A DNA stretch of 64,000 nucleotides from Schlesneria paludicola DSM 18645 (GTDB lineage Bacteria > Planctomycetota > Planctomycetia > Planctomycetales > Planctomycetaceae), in contig NZ_JH636435.1 in the NCBI RefSeq assembly GCF_000255655.1, forward strand, positions 1,607,770-1,671,769, written 5' to 3'. Position 1 is the first letter of the stretch, and every line of letters starts with the position of its first letter. A program made the translations under genes and the position numbers. Below, one piece after another: positions 27,973-36,009 of this stretch. The notes beneath the pieces are model-generated. The model ran no database searches, was not told the origin of the DNA, and saw nothing but the letters and a program-made list of their open reading frames with translations.

Positions 27973-29217
27973 TCACTCGCGCAGCATGACTTCCGAGCCT
28001 TTGACCAGGAAGTCGTAGACTTCGATGATGTCGCGGTCGCGCATGCGGATGCAGCCGCGGGATTCGGCCTTGCCGATGGAGTCGGGGTCAATGGTTCCGT
28101 GGATGCCGTAGCTATTGCCCAGCGAAATCCAGCGTTTTCCCAGCGGATTCTGTGGATCGTTTCCTTCGATAACCTTGCCGGTTCGGCTATCGGTGTACTG
28201 TGGGTTTTCCATCTTGTCGAGAACGGCAAATTTGCCAAGCGGCGAGGAACTGTCTTTCCCGATGCCGACCTCGTAACGCTTGACGTAGTAGCCCTGCAAA
28301 TGCACCGTCAACGCGAATTCTTTCAGATCGACGACGGCCCCGAAGGGTCCCTTCATCACCTTCAGCTTCTGACCAATTTGAATTCGACGGGGATCGACGC
28401 GATTCAATTTTGCCAGGTATTCCGCTGACAACTGATACTTCTTCGCAATCACCCGCAGTTGGTTTCCGGGTTCCACTTCGTAGGGATCGACGTAGTGTGG
28501 TTTGGCATCGAAGAAAATCGCGCGGGCGGTGCTATCGATGATTTCCTGAAGCTGGGGTCGGAACTCTTTGTGGTCCCAATAGAGCTTCGAGAATTCACGA
28601 TGGGCGACCAGTGTCTCGCCCGCCGCCAGTTTGTCTTCCGCCGCGGCCAGACGTTCCTTGAGCGACTGTTCTTCGGTTCGCGTTTCAGTTCGCAATTCGC
28701 GGTTGTCGCTTTCCGTGGTACTCGGATCCTGATACGCCGCGGCCTTGATGCGTGCTTTTTCACGAGCGGTTTCACGCACGCCTTGCGAGGGATCCATTTT
28801 CGCCGCGGCACGCCGAAGCCGAATTGGTGGCCCGGGCCGGTTCTCTGCCGCGTTGGAACCCTCAAATTCATCGACTGACGAATCGGCCGTGCGGCGTTCC
28901 GATGCCGTCGAGGAACGATCGACCGACTGGCGCGAACTGGCGGTCACAATCGGTGACGCATCCACTTCGGGTTCGGTCTGCTGGGCAACCACATCGCGTT
29001 CTTCGTTGGCCGCCTCGATTGCAAGACGGCGAGCGGCATCCGATATCGAATCGTTGGGCGCTGGCAACGGCTCGCGACGGGCCACCTCAACACTGAGCGT
29101 GCCACTTTTTGCAGGCGAGTACGAGAGCGGAATGAACCCGCTACTCCAGCAGAGTCCAATACCGATTCCAATGCCAAACACGAACAGCGTCAACGCTGGC
29201 ATGTGACCGCGGAACAT
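27973..29217 (-). CDS. LysM-containing L,D-transpeptidase (YkuD)
   Basis: 414 residues. An N-terminal hydrophobic helix (about 7-28) anchors it in the membrane; residues of about 30-230 are Arg/Glu/Ala-rich and low in complexity; one LysM peptidoglycan-binding repeat (VEPGNQLRVIAKKYQLSAEY) precedes the C-terminal YkuD domain, with HGTIDPDSIG and SRGCIRM carrying the catalytic His and Cys. Such enzymes form 3-3 cross-links or attach proteins to peptidoglycan, so it supports the presence of a peptidoglycan wall. The ATG at 29217 has GGAAG upstream and gives a sensible membrane anchor, unlike the one at 29265. Confidence 0.9.
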   Translation of the reverse strand: MFRGHMPALTLFVFGIGIGIGLCWSSGFIPLSYSPAKSGTLSVEVARREPLPAPNDSISDAARRLAIEAANEERDVVAQQTEPEVDASPIVTASSRQSVDRSSTASERRTADSSVDEFEGSNAAENRPGPPIRLRRAAAKMDPSQGVRETAREKARIKAAAYQDPSTTESDNRELRTETRTEEQSLKERLAAAEDKLAAGETLVAHREFSKLYWDHKEFRPQLQEIIDSTARAIFFDAKPHYVDPYEVEPGNQLRVIAKKYQLSAEYLAKLNRVDPRRIQIGQKLKVMKGPFGAVVDLKEFALTVHLQGYYVKRYEVGIGKDSSSPLGKFAVLDKMENPQYTDSRTGKVIEGNDPQNPLGKRWISLGNSYGIHGTIDPDSIGKAESRGCIRMRDRDIIEVYDFLVKGSEVMLRE

Positions 29218-29417
29218 AGAGCGTCTTCCGTGACGAGAGAGTGCGATATGATCAATCAACGACACGGGACGTAAAGAACTTTACGCGGTTCCCGTATCGA
29301 CGAGGTGACACATGGGCGGGGGTTCTAACAGAACGCGAAATCTGCGGCTACACGAACCTTCAAACGAAGGCGCAACAACATATCCAAAAACGACTTATCG
29401 CAGACCACACGATTGTG

Positions 29418-30665
29418 TCAGCGATCAAATCGCCCCAGACAGGCCCCCGCCAGGTGCCCGCCAAACCCCAGCGACAGCTTCCAGGCACGATCGATTTGTT
29501 GAGGGCGAGCGATGCCTGCCACATGATTCAATGTACAGTCCGCATCGATTTCGGTCAGATTCACGGTCGGCGGCGCAACTTGATCGCGAATGGCAAGCAC
29601 GGTCGCCGCCAGTTCAACGCTGCCCGCCGCCCCCAACAGATGCCCCATCCCGCCTTTCAAGCTGGAACAGGTGAAGTCGTCTGTCGCCGATCCGAACACC
29701 GTCCGAATCGCCTGGCATTCGACCGAGTCATTGGCCAGAGTGCCGGTGCCGTGCAGGTTGATGTAGTCAGGAGTGGCAGAGTCGAGGGTCCGCAGATCAC
29801 TCAACAGCCGTTTCAGCGACTGACCTTCGGGGTCAAGTTGTGTCAATCCAAACGGATCCGTCAGCATTCTTCCGCCGAGCCATTCGGCTTCGATTTTCGC
29901 TCCACGTTGGAGCGCCGAATCCAGCCGTTCAAGCACCAGGCATGCGGCCCCTTCGCCAACGACAAACCCGGATCGACGACGATCAAACGGACGGCACGCC
30001 GTCGCAGGATCTTCGGACTCGCGCGAGACCACTCCCAATCGCCGGAAGGAGCCGAGCAGGGCGGGCTGCAGCGAGGCATCGGAACTGCCTGCCAAGACGA
30101 TGTCGCACCCACCGCTTTGAATCAGTTCCGCCCCGCGCAGGCAGGCCGCCAGGCCGGTGGCACATGCGGCAATCGGGCACAGCACAGGACCTGATCCGCC
30201 GATCAGGCGGGAAATCGCCACCGCGGGTTGATTCGGAAACACATCCAACCAATCCGCCGTGCCGTCGGTGTCGCGGCCGGACAACGACGGATGACTTCCC
30301 ACCGCACGCTGATTCTCGAACAGGCGTGAAAAGGTATGCAATCCGCCCTTGCTGGTGCCAAAGACGATGCCGACATCCATTTCCGCCAGCGTGGCGGAAT
30401 CGAGTCCAGCATGGTCGAGCGATTCGGCCGCCGTGGTGAGCGCCAGATCCACGAGCGGTTCACGATGCCGACGATGATTATGATCAGGAAGCCAAACGGG
30501 AGCCCCCGCCATGAACGAATCACCCGTCCAGTGTGGGGCGTTCAACCAACGAGTACGGCTGTGCCCTGCGACGATTTCACGCCAGGACGACTCACGATCG
30601 GGTCCGAACGGCGTACACAGTCCAATTCCGGTGACAACGATTCGACAAGGCTCACGCGTAGACAT
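29418..30665 (-). CDS. 3-oxoacyl-ACP synthase, KAS II type
   Basis: 415 residues, the condensing enzyme that adds malonyl-ACP units to an acyl chain. The catalytic triad of the family is complete: Cys168 (PIAACATGL), His305 (NLHGTGTLAND) and His342, with Lys337 (SSLKGGMGH). Length is standard for FabF. It is followed downstream by the transpeptidase, recombinase and ACP genes. A lone FabF-like gene away from the main fab operon usually serves a specialised lipid; that is inference. Confidence 0.92.
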   Translation of the reverse strand: MSTREPCRIVVTGIGLCTPFGPDRESSWREIVAGHSRTRWLNAPHWTGDSFMAGAPVWLPDHNHRRHREPLVDLALTTAAESLDHAGLDSATLAEMDVGIVFGTSKGGLHTFSRLFENQRAVGSHPSLSGRDTDGTADWLDVFPNQPAVAISRLIGGSGPVLCPIAACATGLAACLRGAELIQSGGCDIVLAGSSDASLQPALLGSFRRLGVVSRESEDPATACRPFDRRRSGFVVGEGAACLVLERLDSALQRGAKIEAEWLGGRMLTDPFGLTQLDPEGQSLKRLLSDLRTLDSATPDYINLHGTGTLANDSVECQAIRTVFGSATDDFTCSSLKGGMGHLLGAAGSVELAATVLAIRDQVAPPTVNLTEIDADCTLNHVAGIARPQQIDRAWKLSLGFGGHLAGACLGRFDR

Positions 30666-30677
30666 TGATTGTTCGGC

Positions 30678-30896
30678 TCAAACCCGGCGGCTCGATCGGC
30701 CGACAGCGTAGACAGCCCCCGCAAACAACAATGCCACAATGGCCCCTTCGACATAAAAACTGCGCGTCACGACAGTCGTATTGGCCGGCATCGCGACATT
30801 GTTTCCGGCGGGCTGTGCCGACGCGGGTTCGAGCCCGACGATCAACGTCAGACAGCAAAACAGCAAACAGAATCGGTAGTGTCGCACGGTCAACAT
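30678..30896 (-). CDS. Small exported or membrane protein
   Basis: 72 residues: a signal-peptide-like hydrophobic stretch (CLLFCCLTLIVGLEPASAQ) and a second hydrophobic helix near the C-terminus (GAIVALLFAGAVYAVG) ending in SSRRV. It is 12 bases upstream of the ketosynthase gene and on the same strand, which suggests a shared transcript. The start is uncertain: an ATG at 30896 or a GTG at 30920, with no good Shine-Dalgarno for either. Unknown function. Confidence 0.6.
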   Translation of the reverse strand: MLTVRHYRFCLLFCCLTLIVGLEPASAQPAGNNVAMPANTTVVTRSFYVEGAIVALLFAGAVYAVGRSSRRV

Positions 30897-31211
30897 CTCA
30901 GTTTCGCTCCGCATCATCACGGATCAGCGGTTATTTCTTGCCCTTATCATTACGCGACGGCTCATCGTACCGCAACAGTGATCGATGAAAGACAGAAACG
31001 AACACCGAAATTCTGGACGGGTTCGAGCGTGGAAAGAGTGTTTCCTGCGATCTCATCATCCCGAAATCTCGAATCAGGAACGACTTTTTTTCAATTTGCC
31101 AGTAACCTTTCGAACTTGCTTCGTGTCCGTCAACGCCGGACAACCGAATTGGACGACGGTTGTCGCTCCCGGGAAAAAAGGCCACTCAATGGCCCCAAGG
31201 ATTGCCTTAGA
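30897..31211. other. Intergenic region upstream of rtcB
   Basis: About 315 bases between the diverging small-protein gene and the rtcB start. The plus-strand frame stays open here because of base composition, but its translation shows no domain and no homology-like order. No repeats or hairpins stand out. Confidence 0.5.
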
Positions 31212-32597
31212 ATGAATACATCGCAATTGCGGAAATTGGGGGTGCCCGACGAATGCCTGACGGCGGCGATTGCGGGAATTCAACAGGCGGCAAAAGACGG
31301 CAAGGCCAAAGGCAAGGCGATCAAGGAGTTGATTGCCAGCGTCATGGCCGAACCGAAGGCATACGAAACCCATCCGCACTTTGGACAACTGGCCCGTGAT
31401 CTGATCGAAGCCGCCGAGTTCGTTCGTCCGGAACCGATTGGTTACGAGGTCTGGGGAACAGACATCGATGATGCCTGCCGGGCTCAGATGCGTCAGGCAT
31501 GTGCGTTGCCCATGGCGGTCGGTGCGGCTCTGATGCCCGATGCGCATGTCGGTTATGGACTGCCGATCGGTGGTGTGCTGGCGCTGGAAAACGCCGTGGT
31601 TCCCTATGCGGTCGGTGTGGACATCGCTTGCCGCATGAAGCTGTCGGTTCTGGATATTCCGACCACGGAGCTGTCCGAAAACTTTCATCGCTTCAAATCG
31701 GCCTTGGATAAGGGGACGCGTTTCGGAATCGGGAGCGCGCATGAACGGCCCCAACAGCATGCAGTGATGGATGCCGATTGGACTGTGACGCGGATCACGC
31801 GCGAGCACCGGGATAAGGCCTGGCGTCAATTGGGAACGTCAGGTTCTGGAAATCACTTCGTCGAGTTTGGTGTGATGACATTATCACAGCGCGATGAGGA
31901 GCTGGGTTTGGACGCGGGCGAATATGTGGCGCTCATGAGTCATAGCGGAAGTCGCGGGACCGGAGCCGCCGTCTGCGACACGTACAGCAACATTGCCAGG
32001 GCCTCACTACCCAAGCGCTACGAAGATGTCGGCCGATTGGCATGGCTGGATCTGGCGAGTGAAGCCGGGCAAGAGTACTGGGCCGCGATGAGCCTGATGG
32101 GGGAGTACGCTGCGGCGAATCATGATGTCATCCATCGACTCGTTTCGCAGATTGTGGGGGGCAAGATCATTTCCGGGATTGAAAACCACCACAACTTCGC
32201 GTGGAAAGAAGTGCATGATGGCCGCGAGATGATCGTGCATCGCAAAGGCGCGACTCCCGCGGCCTCGGGCGAACTCGGTGTGATCCCCGGGTCGATGGCT
32301 GATCCTGCGTTTGTCGTCCGTGGCAAGGGAAACGCAGCCAGCTTCCGGTCCGCCTCACACGGGGCAGGACGAAGGATGAGTCGCACGGCCGCACGCGAGA
32401 AATACACCTGGCGATCGGTACAGCGCGACCTGGAAGTCAAAGGTGTACGAGTGATCTCGGCCGGTGCCGACGAGGTCCCGTACGCGTATAAAAACATCCT
32501 CGACGTGATGAACGCGCAACAAGACCTGGTCGAGATCGTGGCGCGATTCGATCCCCGGATCGTCAAGATGAGTGATGATGGACGGGCCGAAGATTGA
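31212..32597 (+). CDS. rtcB: RNA-splicing ligase RtcB
   Basis: 461 residues. RtcB joins RNA 2',3'-cyclic phosphate ends to 5'-OH ends using GTP and Mn2+. Visible motifs are the metal cysteine (Cys140 in DIACRMK, where most RtcB read DxGCGM), GSGNHFVEFG, HSGSRGTG, HNFAWKE, HRKGATPA (with the guanylylation histidine region), and HGAGRRMSR. An AAGGA lies about nine bases before the ATG at 31212; the frame extends to 30669, but the upstream part is not conserved-looking. A separate gene, convergent with the PPC gene. Confidence 0.93.
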   Translation: MNTSQLRKLGVPDECLTAAIAGIQQAAKDGKAKGKAIKELIASVMAEPKAYETHPHFGQLARDLIEAAEFVRPEPIGYEVWGTDIDDACRAQMRQACALPMAVGAALMPDAHVGYGLPIGGVLALENAVVPYAVGVDIACRMKLSVLDIPTTELSENFHRFKSALDKGTRFGIGSAHERPQQHAVMDADWTVTRITREHRDKAWRQLGTSGSGNHFVEFGVMTLSQRDEELGLDAGEYVALMSHSGSRGTGAAVCDTYSNIARASLPKRYEDVGRLAWLDLASEAGQEYWAAMSLMGEYAAANHDVIHRLVSQIVGGKIISGIENHHNFAWKEVHDGREMIVHRKGATPAASGELGVIPGSMADPAFVVRGKGNAASFRSASHGAGRRMSRTAAREKYTWRSVQRDLEVKGVRVISAGADEVPYAYKNILDVMNAQQDLVEIVARFDPRIVKMSDDGRAED

Positions 32598-32637
32598 TTA
32601 GCAAGGCACTGGGCGATTGCAGATTCCGTGGCACGGC

Positions 32638-34341
32638 CTATTTCGGTTTTTCCGCCGGGGCCGCCGTGGCGGTGATCCAGAATGATTCGAAAGCATAGCC
32701 CAGGCGAGCCGGTGTTCGCGCAAACCGTTCCATTTCTTGCGGCAGTGCCGTCTTGCCGACAATTTGGATCGGCCCGGAAAATGGCATACCCGTCGTTGTG
32801 AAGGACAATTTCACTTCGGCGGCCGTTGGCGAGCTTGGTTCAGAGACGACAGCGGCAGCGGTGACACCCTCCGGCAACCCCGTCACTTTCACTTCAATCG
32901 CGCCCGTCGCGGTGGGGGCGGTCTCGCGGCGAAGAATCTTGACAGGGATTTCGGTCGGCTTATCCGGCGCGACCACGATTTGATCGGTACTGACCGACAG
33001 TTCGAAGTCAGGTTGTTCACCGCGCACGGTCAACAGGTACCAGCAACGATCGCCACCTTGGCGAAAGCGGTCACCGATCGTCAGTTGGTATTCACCATCG
33101 AGTGCGGCGGTATGCACGACCGAGACGTCGCGCGATCCGGCCACGTCGTCGACATCGGCCACAGCCTTCCCCGTTGGATCAGACAATGTCATGACAAGAT
33201 CTAGGGGAATCTCGAGCGTTCGTGATTCCGCAGACACAATCAATTGCTGCCCCTTGGTCACGGGGATTCGATAGTGATCGGTTTGTTTCGCAACTTTCAA
33301 ACAACCAGTGATCGAGGAGGACAGTGGAGCGATGACAGGTCGTTTGGGATCGGCCGCGTCGAGTTGCATCGTCACCGTACTCGGCACCAGACGAACGCGA
33401 GTCGCGATGGAGAAATCGGGCGTCGACGCAAAGCCGAGGCGAATTTCCGACGACCTTCGGAAGTCATCCAGAACTTCCAGTTCCTGATCCTGGCTCAGAC
33501 GATTTCCCCCAAAGGGAACGATGCTGAGTTGTGTGCCCGTCGGGATATTCCAGCCCGCCACCGAGACCGTCCCCGGATTGGACAGCGGAGCGGACAAGGG
33601 CAGGGCGTGCGTCGCGTAGGGGCCGGTGGTCAACGTCAACCGGTAGAGATGTCCCGCCCCTCCGTTGAAGCGGATCGTCGTGTTGGGAGTCGCGGGAAAC
33701 GCGAAGATCCGAACGATGTACGTTCCCGCTTTCGGGGCAGTAAACGCCAACCGCGGATCAAGGTTGAGATCGTCATGATTCTCGGCCAGTACGATTCCGT
33801 CGGGAGCCACGATTTGCAGAATTGAATCCATCGGCGATCCAATTCGCGTATTGGCATCGAGTGCCGCGACGAGTGTCTGTGACGCGGACAATTGCACGGA
33901 ATAGCAGTCGACATCGGCGTCTTTGAAGGCCCCGTTCACCGTGACGTTGGTTTCACCGATGACTTGGGCCGCACGCGGTTTTTCGTTCGGTTCAACCTCA
34001 TCGACTTCCTTCAGGCTGCCGATCAAAAACGGCACCGCCACCGAAGCGCCTTCGGCATCGTACAGCCGAATCCACACTCGATCGGCCGCGAGGTCAGCGG
34101 GAATGGTCACGTCAATCTTTCCCGAATCGGCCAGCGCCGTGGCATCGACACCCGGCGCCCAGATCTTGGGAGGCCAGGTGAATGTGCCGGTACAGGTCAC
34201 GGTGACTTTCGTGCCGCGCTGTCCACCCGCCGGGAACAGATGCGTGAGCGTCGGCGCCGCCGCAAAAGCCTGTCCCGCAAGAACCAAAGCCGCGATCAGC
34301 AAGGCAAACGATCGCATGCGGGAACGACGGGAAGACGTCAT
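32638..34341 (-). CDS. Exported PPC-domain protein, third cluster
   Basis: 567 residues. A signal peptide (SFALLIAALVLAGQAFA) leads into an IPT/TIG-like segment (GGQRGTKVTVTCTG), a PPC domain (VNGAFKDADVDCYSVQLSA) and a second PPC-like unit further on, with the same plan as the protein at 19.3-21.6 kb but without its coiled coil. Start chosen at 34341; an in-frame ATG at 34317 gives a shorter signal peptide and is equally possible. It is the last gene of a PSD1-DUF1501-PPC cluster and is separated from DUF1501 by the repeat element at 34451-34581. Confidence 0.83.
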   Translation of the reverse strand: MTSSRRSRMRSFALLIAALVLAGQAFAAAPTLTHLFPAGGQRGTKVTVTCTGTFTWPPKIWAPGVDATALADSGKIDVTIPADLAADRVWIRLYDAEGASVAVPFLIGSLKEVDEVEPNEKPRAAQVIGETNVTVNGAFKDADVDCYSVQLSASQTLVAALDANTRIGSPMDSILQIVAPDGIVLAENHDDLNLDPRLAFTAPKAGTYIVRIFAFPATPNTTIRFNGGAGHLYRLTLTTGPYATHALPLSAPLSNPGTVSVAGWNIPTGTQLSIVPFGGNRLSQDQELEVLDDFRRSSEIRLGFASTPDFSIATRVRLVPSTVTMQLDAADPKRPVIAPLSSSITGCLKVAKQTDHYRIPVTKGQQLIVSAESRTLEIPLDLVMTLSDPTGKAVADVDDVAGSRDVSVVHTAALDGEYQLTIGDRFRQGGDRCWYLLTVRGEQPDFELSVSTDQIVVAPDKPTEIPVKILRRETAPTATGAIEVKVTGLPEGVTAAAVVSEPSSPTAAEVKLSFTTTGMPFSGPIQIVGKTALPQEMERFARTPARLGYAFESFWITATAAPAEKPK

Positions 34342-34450
34342 CGAGCCAAGGAAGCAACCGGCGTTCATCACAGCAGAAACCATCAAGAGAACTCGACAGA
34401 GAGACCAATTCACTGCACAACCGGAGCGCAATCACTTACCGAACAAGTTC

Positions 34451-34581
34451 TTTGCCTTCTCTGTGTCTCCGTGCCTCTGTGTCTCGCTTCCCCCACTGGA
34501 CCCACTTGAACGCGAACCGTACATCGGAAGCACATTGGTGGTGAGCGAGACACAGAGACACAGAGACACGGAGAAGGCAAA
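34451..34581. repeat. CTCCGTGTCTCC inverted-repeat element, copy 2
   Basis: Arms at 34451-34491 and 34540-34581 pair almost perfectly over about 40 bases (core TCTGTGTCTCCGTGCCTCTG). Read on the minus strand, the loop repeats the core of the copy at 24625-24743 (CAAGTGGGTCCAGTGGGG). It lies between two genes of the third secretory cluster, DUF1501 and PPC, and could split or regulate that transcript. Confidence 0.87.
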
Positions 34582-34593
34582 TGCGGGTTGTGA

Positions 34594-35925
34594 TTACATG
34601 ATTTCTGCGATGGGGCGCGAGTCACTCACCAGGTGGGTGGGGCGACCAGCGCCGGTGTACAGAATCTTGTCGGGGTTGATGCCGAGCTTCAGGTAGACGC
34701 TCGAGACCAGATTTTCGGGGGCATAGACCTTTTCCACGGCCGAATAGCCGTGTCGATCGGTGGCACCGACGACCTGTCCGCGAGGTGTCCCGCAGCCAGC
34801 GAACAGGACCGAGATCGCGCTCGACCAGTGATCGCGGCCGACGGTTGTTTGGCCGGGCAGCGTCGAGAGCTTCGGCGTGCGTCCGAACTCACCCATGACG
34901 ATGACCAGCGTCGTATCGAGCAGGCCACGTTCGTCGAGGTCTTCGATCAGACGAGCGACGACCGCATCGGTGTTCTTTCCCTTTTTCTTGAACGCATTGA
35001 AGATGTCCGAATGGTGATCCCAGCCACCGCTATGCAAAGTCACAAACGGCACACCGGCTTCGACCAGGCGTCGCGCCAGCAGTGCTTGTTGACCAAACGT
35101 ATTGCGGCCATACGCATCGCGAACGGCGTCGGGTTCGCGGTGGATCTCAAACGCACGCTGCGCGGCCGGAGAGGTCATCAACGACACGGCTTGCTGATAG
35201 TTTTCATCTGCCCCTGCAACAGGATCGCCGGCCGCTCGGTCGTGGAATCGCTGGAATTGATCCAACTTCAACCGCATGTTGCGGCGACCGAGCTCTCGAC
35301 CTTCGTCCAGTTCTTTGGGAACCGTCACGTCACGGACGATGAACGCCTTGTTGTTCGGATCATCGCTGACAACGAACGGGGCATGGCGTGCACCGAGGAA
35401 GTTGGGGCCTCCCGAACGTGCCATATCGGGAATCGAGAAGTAGGGTGGCAGACCGTCTTTCGCACCGCGTTCAAACGAGACCACCGAACCCATACTGGGA
35501 TGAAAACTGACATAGGCACCGCAGCTGACGGGGATTCGCGTCGGTGCGCCCGTCATCATGTAGTGATTGCCGGCACCATGGTTGTTTTGATCATGACGAA
35601 TCGACCGCACGATCGTCAGCTTGTCGCTGATCGCAGCCAACTTCGTCATATTTTCGGAGAAGTACAAACCCGGCGTTTTGGTACTGATCGGCTGGCAATC
35701 ACCCCGAATTTCCGCAGGTGCGTCAGGTTTCGGATCGAACGTTTCAAAATGGCTGGGTCCGCCGTCGAGCCAGACCAGGATGCAACTGGTCTTTCGCGCG
35801 GAACCATCCTGAGCGTGCCCCCGTGCCCGCAACGAATTAACGAATCCGCCGCCAAGCAGTGCCCCCAGGCCGAGCTTCAGGCAATCGCGCCGTCCAAATC
35901 CATCACAGTTTTGATATACGGTCAT
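34594..35925 (-). CDS. DUF1501 family exported protein, third cluster
   Basis: 443 residues. The N-terminus has an RRDCLKLGLGALLGGG twin-arginine-like signal. GGPSHFETFDPKPD, DAYGRNTFGQQALLARRLVE, GEFGRTPKLSTLPGQT and GRDHWSS are all present. It is similar in length and layout to the solitary copy at 0.7-2.1 kb (both have GEFGRTPK followed by STLPG), suggesting a paralogue pair. Preceded by the PSD1 gene on the same strand. Confidence 0.93.
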   Translation of the reverse strand: MTVYQNCDGFGRRDCLKLGLGALLGGGFVNSLRARGHAQDGSARKTSCILVWLDGGPSHFETFDPKPDAPAEIRGDCQPISTKTPGLYFSENMTKLAAISDKLTIVRSIRHDQNNHGAGNHYMMTGAPTRIPVSCGAYVSFHPSMGSVVSFERGAKDGLPPYFSIPDMARSGGPNFLGARHAPFVVSDDPNNKAFIVRDVTVPKELDEGRELGRRNMRLKLDQFQRFHDRAAGDPVAGADENYQQAVSLMTSPAAQRAFEIHREPDAVRDAYGRNTFGQQALLARRLVEAGVPFVTLHSGGWDHHSDIFNAFKKKGKNTDAVVARLIEDLDERGLLDTTLVIVMGEFGRTPKLSTLPGQTTVGRDHWSSAISVLFAGCGTPRGQVVGATDRHGYSAVEKVYAPENLVSSVYLKLGINPDKILYTGAGRPTHLVSDSRPIAEIM

Positions 35926-36009
35926 GAAGCAGTTTCCCCTCTTCCGTCCTCAATCCGTCTGATTCTTCAATCTGCTGACAAGATCTGCTCCAGGCCGCAC
36001 TCACTCGCG

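Noticed and set aside
30669-31211. N-terminal extension of the RtcB frame
   Set aside because: The extra 181 residues are not protein-like and overlap a divergent gene; an ATG with AAGGA is at 31212.
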